A stretch of DNA of 64,000 nucleotides from Campylorhamphus procurvoides (taxonomy: Eukaryota > Chordata > Aves > Passeriformes > Dendrocolaptidae). The stretch spans positions 930,001-994,000 of the forward strand of contig WBMV01002770.1 of assembly GCA_013396655.1 (NCBI GenBank), written 5' to 3'. The position numbers and the translations under genes were made by a program. The notes beneath the pieces are model-generated. The model was not told the DNA's origin, did not search any database, and worked only from the letters and a program-made list of their open reading frames with translations. Below, in pieces: positions 39,381-50,860 of this stretch (position 1 is the first letter of the stretch; each line of letters begins with the position of its first letter).

Positions 39381-42300
39381 AAAACACACAATAATTTCTC
39401 AGGACCTCTTTTCAAATGATATATGTACCCCTCCATCAAAGAACTGACCAGGAGATCATCCACTGGACAACACAAAGACCATAAAAGGAACAAGGAAGGA
39501 GGAAAACAGCTGTAGGAAGGAGAACTTTGAAGCTCTCCAAGGACTCTGCTGAGGTTTCTCAGAAAAAAAGGCAAATCCCTCATCTTTAAAAAGATGAAAA
39601 GAAGGTACAATACTGATAAGTTGAGTTTTTAATTATCCAAATCATAGAATGAAACAAAATCTGCACACCTTCTGTACATTCCTGCTGGAGTTCTGAAAGA
39701 ACTCTGCTGAGAGTAGGGAATGGCAGCTGGGCAGTGACAACTGCAGAGCCAGAACTCAGCTGTAAATAATGGTTATTAATCACTTGCTTTGCAGTAACAC
39801 AGAGAGGTCCTTGTTGACTCTGTTCTATTTTGTGCTCCAGCCTTCCCTCAGCTTACTTCACTCTCCTCTGCTTGGGGGGAAACAGCAAATTGGGGGTTTT
39901 CCCCTTCCCTTTTTCTGAATGAGACACAAGGAAGAATGAACCCAGAACACATAATTTTAGAAATGAGTTTCTAAGACAATTTCTACAATTTCTAATTTCT
40001 ACAATTACCACCTATATAGACTCAGTATGAGTCAAATGTGGGAAAAATGGGGCTGAATTCCTTCATACATTTCTAGTCCTAAGAGGATTTTTTTTAAGTC
40101 TCTGGTTTTACAACCATAAGGCCCAGGAACTCAGTAGGAGTCTCTGCCTCGGATTTGAAAGGACACTGGACAAAACTCTAAAGAGTTATAAAGGAGGATA
40201 CAGAACAAAAGACAACCTCAAAAAAAAATCACAACTAACATCTAGCTATTTATTCTTGTTATGTCTCCACGATTTATAGTCCAATTAAATTCAGAATTTA
40301 ACACTAACTTAGAAGTTTATTTTTTATATTTTTTTCTGATCACTAATAGATCAATTGTAACTGACTTCCACACGAACAAGATAAATAACGAGGCTAACTA
40401 TTATCTGAGTGTGAGATAATAAAGTGCTGAAAATTGCAAGACCCTGAAGTAAAATATTTGAGATTATTTATGAAGTCAGTAAAGCTGCCTTTTCACATTT
40501 ACTCAGGATATGGGAGATGGAATATTCTGTTTGCCTATGGAGATGGGATCATTGGGTATGTAAATGGACATTGATGGCAAAGTTAACTGAAAAGATAATC
40601 TGCTGCATGAGGTCCTTCAACAAAATACCAGCAGGATAAATGCACTGTCAGTCAGTACAGTTATGAATATTCTGACACAAAAACTGATAAAATTAAGAAA
40701 TGTCTCTTGGCTCACCAAAGGTTAACTCTTTTCTGAGACAAACTGGAATCACGGCCAGCCACGCCACGATTAAACCAAACCCTTTTTCCAGCCACACTGA
40801 AAACCCAAGGCCATTTTCAATGTCTCACAGCCAGTTTGTGTGTGTTTATCAGCTGTGCCACTGAGCAGGAGCTGTTCTCAGAACCAGCCACGAGCCCCCA
40901 GGAGGAGGATGCTCAGAGCCATCATTTCCTCCTGCCTGCTGCAGAACTGCTTCTGATTATCCAGAGCACTGTTAGCAAGGTGGCTGAGCAGGGAAACCCC
41001 AGGGGTTCTCCAGGCTCCTTTGCTTGGCTCAGTGTTGCTATGGCACAGTGGGACAACAGGCCCAAACATTGTTTTTAAGAAAAAAAATAATTAGCCTGAA
41101 TGAAACCCTGCCCTTCTAACTGGCACAAAACCCAAGGGAAAACACACGGCAGTTCTGTGGGACTGCAACGCTGACATTTCCCATAACAGGATAGAAATCC
41201 ATCAGAAAAGCAGAGTTCCTGAGAGAGTTATATATTCTGCTTTGGTTTCATATATTATTGATATGCAGCTTTAACAAACGGGTCCAAGTCTGTGAAAGAA
41301 TCCAGGAGAGACTGAAAAATTCTTCAGTTTGTCATTTGTCACATGAACAGTCCCTTACAGATGGGTCACATTTGTGGAGCTTGCAGTATGCATAAGTATT
41401 GAGAGACACCACTGTTTAAACATTCAGTGCCAATAGATCTGTGAATACCTTGGATTTTTCACAGCTGTCCTGGAACTTTAAACCTGTTTGCCAGTTTGGT
41501 CACTCTGTTCATTGCAGTTCCAACAGCTGAGCTGAATATGGCATTAACTCCAGCCATTCTCTAGACCTGAACAGAATGGCAGACTGTAGGGGAGTGGTAT
41601 TATATTACTCTTCATGCTTTAAAAAATAACTTAAATATAAGGATTAAATAGTTATAAGTCTGACATCTGTCCTTTGCCAATCAAAAGGAGCGAGGTTATG
41701 CAGATTAGGTGATAGATAATAGAGAAAAATGTAAAAAGCCTCCGGCTAAAATATGCTATATTGTCACAAGAAAAAAAATAATCCTCATATCTCAGCTTTC
41801 TTCTTTCTGCTGAGATGTGGTTCCAAAGGGACCCTGGTAGTGAGACTCAAACCCCAAATATCAGCCAGTTTGGAGGGTGAAAACGACTAAGAAATAGAAA
41901 TATCTAGAGTAAATAAATGGGAAAGCAGGAAGAAACAAAAGGAAATGAATCCCAAGCATATGGCTCCTAAAACACATGGAGAAAAGAGTTACATGAATGT
42001 TCAGCAATTTAAATATTGCCACGGCAAATGAAGCTGAGAATATTTAACTTCCAGATGCCAGTTTATTGATTCCAAGATGGTTGGGACTTCTTTGTTGTTG
42101 CTTTGTTATAAAATCCAAACAATCCACAGTCTAAAACAAAGAGGAAAAACCCCCCAAATCCAGGAATGCCTGTGATAATATTCATTTTGAGGGTTACCTA
42201 GAGAGTTTTACATTGATAAGTACTTTTTCTTTCCTTTTCCTGCTCTTGCCTACAAGACATTTTTACAATAACTGCATTTTTAAGCTTGGGGAGAAACACC

Positions 42301-43163
42301 AGAGAAGGAATCCCTCGCCATCCAAGGGACGGGTGAGTTGCTTGATGGGAAGAAGCTCTTCCAAGGAATCGAAATAAGAAGAAATTAGAAGAGCAGCTCA
42401 CTAAACTCAAGGAGAATACAAAGAATTACATTCTCTAAGGTGGGTCACGAGTTGTTTGCAGAGATAAGATGGCTTTCAAAAGCTTCTCTGCCTGCAGAAG
42501 ACAGCTAAAGGAATGGATACGGAGCCCCTGAGTTTATTTTTTATCCCAGGAATAATACCTGATTTGGATCACATTATATTCAATGGTAACTGCATTTTTT
42601 TTGCTAAGAATACTCCCAAACTTCATTTAATCTGCCAAGCTCGTTTCTTCTCCCTCCTTGTGGCTAAAGCTCTTTTCTGGCCTAGAGTGACACTTTATAT
42701 TGACAGCCCAAGCCCAGAGAACCACCACGAAACCAGCCCCAGGGTGCAGAGCTGAGAGGGATCTCACACCCTGAACACCAATAATTCACCCTGAGCTCCC
42801 CCCCAACCACAAAGCCCTCGTGTTTGTCCTCCTACAGTCACAGCCAGGTCCCCACCAGGTGAACATGAACACGGGGACATCGTGTCCATCACCACACCCA
42901 GCTGGATGTGTCAGCCCAGGAACCGAGGGAGCAGCACCACAGCACCCAAACCACCCTGTCACCCCCTTCTGCTGCTGAAAGTCACAGAAACACAGGCTCA
43001 ATATTCAGAATAAACTCAGGAGTCACATGCCCTAGAACACCAAGAAGCCACCCCCAAAACACCAGCCTCAGCCTTGGGGCTGGATACATGTTTTCACCTG
43101 TGGTGGTGTTTTTCTGGATAAGAATAATGATTTGGTGACACTTCAACCATTCAGCTGCACATC

Positions 43164-43287
43164 AGTGGAAAGTTGATTTAGGAAACAAATAGTCATGTTA
43201 GTAGAAAGTTGATTACAAATAGTCATGTTAGTGGAGAGTTGATTACAAATAGTCATGTTAGTAGAAAGTTGATTTAGGAAATAAACA
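43164..43287. repeat. Minisatellite, 30-bp unit, about four copies
   Basis: The unit is AGTAGAAAGTTGATTACAAA followed by TAGTCATGTT. Copies are at 43164-43199 (36 bp, with a TTAGGAAAC variant), 43200-43229, 43230-43259 and a partial one at 43260-43287 that again carries the TTAGGAAA variant. The two inner copies are 30 bp and differ at two positions. Confidence 0.9.
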
Positions 43288-44127
43288 GTTTGGGAAAGGG
43301 CCAGGGTGGTATTCTTGTTTCTCTGAACATTTCCTGACTAAAACACGACAATGTTATTCTTTTATTCAAAAATGTTTTATACCTGTATATTCATTAATTT
43401 TACTCTTTTGAAGTATTTATCTTTTTTTAAATGTTTCCTTTTAAGTTAATTTCACTTGTTATCATAGAAGGGGATTTATTTCTATCTAATTAAAATACCA
43501 TGCGCAGCCCAAAACATTTTTTGGTATTCCAAGAATTTGTCTTTAGAGGGACACAAAAGTATCTTCTCCCCAACACTTCAAATGTGCATGAAGTGAAAAT
43601 CTGTTACTCCTCTCAGAAGCAGCACTCGAGCTCTAGGAGAAAATAAATTCTTATTTGCTTTAAAAGCAAACCCATTCCAACTGCCTACAGAAAACTTGCA
43701 ATTAAACCTTTACTTCCAACGAAAATAAAGCAATTTCATTCCCTTTGTTTATCATAATTTCATTATTTTCCTTATTAGAACCATCTTTCTTTTAATGGTT
43801 TAGTCTTTTTAGGTGATGACTCATTCTGTAGATATTAAAGCAGCGTTTCTGCCCTGCCTTTGCTTCTGCACTGTCACAAACATAATTAAAACACATTTGC
43901 TGTGATTATATTTCAGCACACACAGACCAACATACATTTTGCTCTTAGGTATAGGGCCCCTATTGTTCATGTAATTGCTATGAAGAAATAATGCAAATGA
44001 GTCTGCTGGAGACAATTATTGGACTTCTTATTTTACTTTATAATGTTATAAACAAGAATTGGCATTCGACTCAGGAGTGGACAGCAAACATTCATTTTTC
44101 TGAGTGCTTTAAAGACTTCATGGGACC

Positions 44128-44404
44128 AGAGAATACCAGGATGGAAGGGACCTCAAAAGTCATCTAGTCCAACCTTTATTGGCAAGAGCAGCTAAAACCC
44201 TGGGCTACACAAAGTCGCCCAGCACCCTGCCCAGAGGAATCTGGAAAACATCCAACACTGGAGAATTCCCCACTTCCCTGGGGACATCATTCCCCTGGCT
44301 GATTGTTCTCACTGTGAAAAATCTTCCTGTTTTATCCAGCTGGAATCTCCCTACAAGTAACTTTCACACATAACCCCTCACCATTTCCAGTGACTCCTTG
44401 TGAA
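44128..44404 (-). mobile_element. Older CR1, left part (interrupted)
   Basis: The plus strand reads AGGATGGAAGGGACCTCAAA, AGTCATCTAGTCCAACC, TGTGAAAAATCTTCCTGTTT and TGACTCCTTGTGAAAAGA. This is an antisense CR1 whose sequence resumes at about 44673 after a younger CR1 insertion. Confidence 0.8.
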
Positions 44405-44672
44405 AAGAGGGAATGGCCTTAAACTGCCAGAGGGCAGGGATGGATGGGAGATTGGGAAGGAATCCTTCCCTGGGAGGGTGGGCAGGCCCTGGCACAGGGT
44501 GCCCAGAGAAGCTGGGGCTGCCCCTGGATCCCTGGGAGTGTCCAAGGCCAGGCTGGATGGGGCTTGGAGCACCCTGGGCTGGTGGAAGGTGTCCCTGCCC
44601 ATGGCAGGGGGTGGGACTGCTTATCTTTAAGGTCCCTTCCAACCCAAACCATTCTGTCACTCTATGACCTCC
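44405..44672 (+). mobile_element. Young CR1 nested inside an older CR1
   Basis: It starts GGGAATGGCCTTAAACTGCC, contains GGAATCCTTCCCTGGGAGGG and CCAGGCTGGATGGGGCTTGG, and ends CCAACCCAAACCATTCTGTC then ACTCTATGA. It is a sense, 5'-truncated CR1 with an intact 3' end, in the opposite orientation to its CR1 host. The exact left edge is within a few bases. Confidence 0.85.
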
Positions 44673-45031
44673 TTTGCAGCCACCCCTTAAGTACAGGAAC
44701 ACAGTGATGAGGTCTCCCCTAAGCCTTCTACTCCAAAGGCTGAACAAACCCAGTCTTGTCAGCCTTTCCCCACGTGGCAGCTTTTAAGTCCCTTGATTTC
44801 CTTTGTGCTCCTTCTCTGGACCATCTCCAGCCTGTCCACATCTATTTTGTATAGCAGGGACCAAAACTGAACACAATATTCCAGGTGTGCCCTGGCAAGC
44901 ACTGGGCAGGATGATGACTTTTCTGTCTCTTCTGGTGATGCCCTTGTTGATGTGACCCAGCATCTTGTTGACTCCTTTTGCTGCAGCAGCACACTGGTCA
45001 CTCAAACTGAGCCTGGTGCCCACCAGACTTC
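44673..45031 (-). mobile_element. Older CR1, right part (interrupted)
   Basis: It reads GTGATGAGGTCTCCCCTAAG, AGGCTGAACAAACCCAGTCT, TGTCCACATCTATTTTGTAT, CATCTTGTTGACTCCTTTTG and AGCCTGGTGCCCACCAGACT. It continues exactly where the left part stopped, so the two pieces are one element of about 640 bp split by a 268-bp insertion. Confidence 0.8.
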
Positions 45032-47650
45032 AAGGAGACAGAAGCTGAGCAACTGTGGCAATTATCCACCTAGAACATACTAATTTATCTCTAAAATCAG
45101 ACCATAGATTGCACTCTTAACTTATACAGCTTGAGATATCTCTTATTAGTAGATCTTAACAAACAAAATGAAGTATTGGGTGGCTGTGTTAAAGGATGTC
45201 ACAAACCTGACTTGGCATCTGCCTGCACAACTTGAATAAATAATCCCAGCAGGATGAGTTAAGACTGGAGTAAACCCCACACTTTTGTGTACCCTTCTTG
45301 ACTTGTGTAGGATTTAGAAAGACCTTTAAATTATTTAAGGGGTTTTGTAGTTCGTAATGAAAATCTTTGAACTATATCACCGGATGACAAACATCCACAT
45401 CCTGTGTTCTCCTAAATTAGTTTCCTCATTCCCAGTGACAGAATTCCCTTCCAGTTAGTCAGAACTCCACAATAAGCAAAGAGAAATCTCGCCTGTGAAG
45501 CCAATAATTCTCCCCCAGAAAACAATCACTATAAATCAATAAACATGTTGTCAAGGACCAAAAGAACACGGAGAACACTGCAGAGAGCCTGTCTTGGAAA
45601 AGGACAGGCACAATCCACTCCTGCCAGAGGCTCAGCTGAAGTATTTGGAGACCGGGGAGGGACAGGGTCATCCTACAGTGTCAAAGCCTCAGTTGCTCAG
45701 TCAAACCAACCTCTCAGCTTTTGCCTTCTCCCCCTTTTTTCCTACTGTGCCTTTTCTTTGCATTATTTGGGGTTCTGTGCAGAAAGGAACATCCTGCTGC
45801 TTTAGCTGAGACCCACCATAAATGTGTGCTAAGGACTGTGCTGAGCAGGACACAAGAACCACCTGCACCAAAGGCGAGGGGGACAGGGCCATGGTGGATG
45901 GATGATCCCTTAGACAGGGTCACCACTGAGGCCAGCTCATTGATCTCTAAGGCACTACAGGCAGTTTCCTGCACTTAGTCCTTCTGCTCTCATCACCCCA
46001 GGCTGAATGCACAAATACTGCAGGGGATCTGATGATTTACTTTTTGCAGGGATCAGAATATTATGTTTTCAAAGCCTACTCTCACCTTACAGGGGATCTT
46101 GTTAGGAGGCAAGTCAAGTTTTCTTAAATACCATAGAAGAGTCTGAAAGCTGAGGGACTGAGTTTTGGGAGAGGAAAAGAATTTATTAGACCTCATATCT
46201 CCTTAGTTCTCCAACAGCCTCTTCCTAACCTTTTCTTCCTGTTTATCTTTCACAGATCCTAACTTGGCCAGAGGATTTTGGATGACAAGATTTGACACAC
46301 AAACCCAATCATTCCTGCCCTTTCTGTTATTGCTCTGAATATATTTGACTAGCAGATGAGAGAGGCTGAGTTTGCTCTGGCTTTTGGGACTCTCCAGTCA
46401 TAATTTGTGGGGCTCTTTTGGAAATTATCTGTTTGGGATCCACATTTGTGATCCATATTTTTACCCTTTGAAAAAGTGCAATCAAAAGAAAAGATGCCAA
46501 ACTCTGCTCTGAACATGCCAGGATGCCCAGCTATCAGTACTGGAGATACAAACAAACCAGAACCCAAGGCAAAAAGAAAAAAAAAAGCCCTTTTATCTGT
46601 GCTGCACTAGTAGGCTCTGCCATCATTTCACAGGCAGAAATGTACTTAGATATCTCATTATGCTCTGGAGTAGCAAATTTTTGTCTATCCCTGTGCTGAA
46701 CAGAAATCCAATGTTATCATTATTGCACCATTCTAAGAATCTCCCCAAATGCCTGTATTGACAAAGTTGCTCTTTGATGCTAAATCCTGATTTATATTTT
46801 AGTGATTTCTTTATTTTAAGCAAGGGAATGGGAGAAGAACTCAATTCTATTTGTTCATTTGGAAAGAAAAAGAATTTTTTTCAGAAAACTAAAACTTCAA
46901 GAGTTTTGATATGTTTCTATTCCTCTTCTTTTTTTGGTGCCTTCTTACATTATAAAAATGGAAAGGAATTTTTACTTGATATATATCTAAACTCTCCAAG
47001 TTCTGTAGTACATATGTTTGAATTAAATTAGAATTATTTTTGAAAGGCTAAGAAGTGCTACCATAGTTTAGCTCTGTTCAACCAAGCAGTGCCTGTGCTT
47101 TGAACTGACAGAAGCCTTTAAGTGCAAAAGCTTAGATAAGCTGATAAAGATGAAACCAGCCACATCTGCAGTTACTTAGATCCAATTCAATTCAACCCAG
47201 CCCTATCACACCACAAATCTCAGATATTCCTGCACATTTTACCACAGCACTACTGTGGGGTGGTAAATAATAAGCTTGCACAGATAATGAGATCTCAGAC
47301 AAAAAGAGAAAAACCCAAAAGATAATTTCTTCATTGCTGTCCCCCCAGAATAAAAGTTCTTACCACCACAATCAATTCATTGTTGAGAACTAAAAATCCT
47401 AGACAATTTTATTGAGCTCTTCATTAAAAATTTCCTCTTTACCATGGGAAGACCTTTCCATTTCCAACACAAGATTAACCAGAACAGCAACACATTTTAC
47501 CCACTGGGACCATGCACATACACAGAACATTTGTACCCTGTTGGTGGCTAAGGTCAAGCACTGCATGTACAGGGAAAAGCAACAGTGGCACTGCAGTCAT
47601 TCCTCCCTACACCATGAATTCAGAAGAAGTCTGGAATGTGGGCAGCTAGA

Positions 47651-47855
47651 AATCATCACAGAATAACAAAATGGTTTGGGTTGGAAGAAACAGTAAAGAT
47701 CATCCAGTGCCCCCCCCAGTCCCTTCCACCAGCCCAGGGTGCTCCAAGCCCCGTCCAACCTGGCCTTGGACACTCCCAGGGATCCAGGGGCACCCTGTGC
47801 CAGGGCCTGCCCACCCTCCCAGGGAGGAATTCCTTCCATATGTCCAATCCCTCCA
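47651..47855 (-). mobile_element. CR1 3' fragment with internal deletions
   Basis: The plus strand starts AATCATCACAGAATAACAAA, then ATGGTTTGGGTTGGAAGAAA. Compared with the 25456 copy it lacks about 19 bases near 47790, flanked by GGGCA repeats, and most of the GCCATGGGCAGGGACACC block near 47720. Confidence 0.85.
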
Positions 47856-47866
47856 CTAAATCCATG

Positions 47867-47945
47867 CATCTATGTCATCAATGAAGATATTCAGTAACAC
47901 TGGTCCCTGTATGGCCCCCTGAGGGACAATACTTGTCTCTGGTAA
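47867..47945 (-). mobile_element. Older CR1 ORF2-end fragment
   Basis: The plus strand reads GTCATCAATGAAGATATTCA, GTAACACTGGTCCCTGTATG and CCCCCTGAGGGACAATACTT. This resembles the antisense of the conserved end of CR1 ORF2. It directly follows the younger CR1, which may have inserted into it. Confidence 0.55.
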
Positions 47946-48390
47946 TAGTTTACTTTGCAGTTTACTTTCCAGGAAACAAAACAGATGTTCCCCCACCCCT
48001 TTCTCTGAGAGTCATTGATATTAAATACACTGGCCAGACACCCTCTTTTCAGAGGAAAGCTCTCTGTACACAACACCAGACAAATAAGTGGAATGGGAAA
48101 TGCTGTCTCTGTGCCACCTGAGGGTTCCCAAACAGCAGGGTAATCAGGACAGGAATGAGGCCACCCCACCACCCAGGCCCATGGTGGCCAAACCAGTTGA
48201 GGAAATGTGTTTTAGCCATCTGTCTGGCACAGCACAGTCCAGCTGCATTTCACCCTCCTCGGACACAAGTGAACAATATAAGCTCCAGACGTTTGCCCTT
48301 TCCAAAGTCAATGCAACTCCCCATTGCCAACAAGTTTTGTCATGGCTTTTAATTAAAACAAAAAAACAATGAGATTAAAATGTAAATTAC

Positions 48391-48411
48391 AAAAAAAAAA
48401 AAAAAAAAAAA
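48391..48411 (+). repeat. Poly-A tract
   Basis: There are about 20 consecutive A, followed by CAACCAACCAAC and more A. No retrotransposed gene could be recognised upstream, and no target-site duplication is visible. Confidence 0.85.
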
Positions 48412-50769
48412 CAACCAACCAACAAAAAAAATAACCCCATTCAGGTAATTCCATGTTGGTTATGGGTTTTTTCTATGTGGCCACCAAAAGCACACAGGTA
48501 ATTTACTATTTCAAACTGATTTTGCAAATAGATTAGCTGTTAATGTAAAGTTGTTAGGCAGATCATTTCAGGAGAAAACCATTCTGGGATACAGTCATGG
48601 GAAGAGGTCACATATGCAGAACTAAGCTTTGCCCAATTGATTTCTAATTATAAAAGCAGAGGCTCTGGAGTTTGTGGTTAATTGTCCTTCTCTTTAGCCT
48701 GAAAAATCAAACTTACAGCTTGTGCTCCCAACAAACACCCCCCAAACACCCCTGGCTGTGTCCCCAAGGCGACTGTGTGTCCCAGCAGGAGCAGCCCTGG
48801 GGGACTCACACAACTCCTCTCTGAAGGCCATCCGTGGAATTAAGTCTAAAATGCCTCATTGGTGGCCAGCTGGGAGACAGCAAATTGTTCCTTATAATAA
48901 AGCTACAATAATGTCTGTTTGGGGGAGAGAAAAACACCACAGGCGGATCCTACAAGGACAGAATAAATTGAAATGCCCGTGTTGTATAATTAGATGAAGT
49001 TCTGTTTTCCTTTGTAAAAAGATACTGGCCAAGAACTTCGTGTGTTTAATCCATTCATTCTTCAGCACCAAGTGTAGACTGGTTGGACATCTGAGTTTCT
49101 TGTCTCGTTTAATCTTTGTATGAAATTGGACAATTCTCAGGATGAAAGAAAGCCAAATAGTGCAGTTGTACTTATTAAATGTGTTCAACATGAGGATGCT
49201 TTTCTGAGTACATTCTTTACCTTCACCATTGACTAAAGTGGCACAAAGGTGAGCGCACTTTGTCTACAAGAGAAATAAATCAGGAAAATCTCTAGTTAAT
49301 ATGTTGCGTGCAAGAGCATTTGCTTCACCGATCTGCCTGTCTGGTTTATATTACAGCTGTATACACTATACATACAGTGCACTTTAGAAATTAACTGATG
49401 TTTTTTCTGAGTTCATAATTTTATAATGATAAACATTAAAACATTCACAAACATTGCAAATCCTTTTCTTGGGGCATCTAAATTCTGTGCTATGCTGCAT
49501 GATTACTCAAACAATAAATTACTGCTCCTCACGACAAGAAGAGAAGAATTGTGATCTCTATAACTTGTCATCTCCATCACTGATGTTTACAAATGAGTGC
49601 ATTTAATGATTTGGCTGCTAGAAATTTCAGCCTGTAATATTTGCTAAAACTTAGTCATCTTCATTTTTTTTTCTCTTAAATTGTAAAAATAGAATACTTT
49701 TCCAAAAGAAAAATATTTTCTCAATAAATTACTACTTTCAGTTCTGGGCTTGATTTTCTGCTGGGTTATTCCACTTCCACATCTAGAAAGTCAGCAGAGC
49801 AGAGATGGCAGTTTCTGAAGAAACAGGTTTTTCCTTGCTCTGCTCCAGTCCTCTTATCATCCCTTCCAAGTTACACAAAGTAATCTGGAAAACACTGCCA
49901 CAAATCCAGTTGCACACATCTGAGTAACAGGTTTTTAATCTCAGAGCGGTAGCAGTCCAGCCTGCAAGCCAGCAGTCAAATTTGGTGGTGGCATCACCCA
50001 CAGATGTTTCACAGAAAGTGAGACACGGGGAGTTGTCAACCCACTGTGAATCAATTTATTCATTCTCACCAACTCTCCAGTCAATTTCATCCTTCAAGGT
50101 GGAAATTAGAAATACAGATGTATTCTCTGAAAAGCTTCCCAGCTCCAGGTTGTTCAAAGCAAGTTTAGAGCCTGTTGGCTCTGGGCCAGCCCAGTGTCAG
50201 TTTAACACTGGAGGAATTCTTCTGCAGGGAGCCACAGCCCCAGCTTTGAAGCCAACTTTATAAGCATGTATTTACATCAGTTATTGTGGCTCTGCAGACC
50301 CAAAGGCCTAAGACTTCATAGCCACAGACAAGACCTGGTAAAATGCTGTTCAGTTTTCAACCACTTCCACCACAAGTGGAAAGCACCAAGAAAGTGCCCA
50401 CTGCCTTAGACTGCATGTTTGACCCTGTTAGTATTGGGGGCCAGAATGTGGAGGACAGCAAGTACCCAAGACTGCTGCACTGAGATATCTTGTGCTAATT
50501 CAAGGTGCATTCCATCTGCAATGACCTAGAATGGAAGAACCAAGGAAACTGGAAGTTGAGTTGATAAACTACGTAATAATCATTACAGGTCTGTGATGTG
50601 ATGAGATGAGCAGCAACAAGGGCTGAACAGTGCTGGGCTGTATCTGCTGCACACAGCCTAAGTAAGCCCTGCAGAGGGGAACTGGGCCCTTGCCATTTGT
50701 ATCTGCTGTGAGAACTTTCACAAGTCAACAGAGAAACAAAACACAGTCACAGACCAGAGAATGGGTCAG

Positions 50770-50859
50770 AGCCTCATCTGGTGCCCCCTCCTGCCCCAGC
50801 AGGGCCAGCCCAGAGCACAGGGCACAGCAGTGTGGCCAGAGGGGCTGGAATATCCCCAG
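50770..50859 (-). mobile_element. CR1-like fragment ending at an ambiguous base
   Basis: It contains CTGGTGCCCCCTCCTGCCCC, CAGAGCACAGGGCACAGCAG and GGCTGGAATATCCCCAG. It shares a near-identical core with 1420-1447. The match stops exactly at the N at 50860. Confidence 0.6.
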
Positions 50860-50860
50860 N
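50860..50860. other. Ambiguous base (N)
   Basis: This is the only undetermined base in the window. CR1-like sequence precedes it and AT-rich unique sequence follows, so it may mark an assembly join instead of a single miscalled base. Confidence 0.95.

Noticed and set aside
38783..39394. Open frame of 203 codons on the plus strand, rich in Pro and Ser
   Set aside because: It is the antisense of a CR1 element; similar peptides occur at every copy in the window.
47950..48411. Processed pseudogene ending in the poly-A tract
   Set aside because: No recognisable coding sequence or target-site duplication precedes the A-run, so it is kept only as low complexity.
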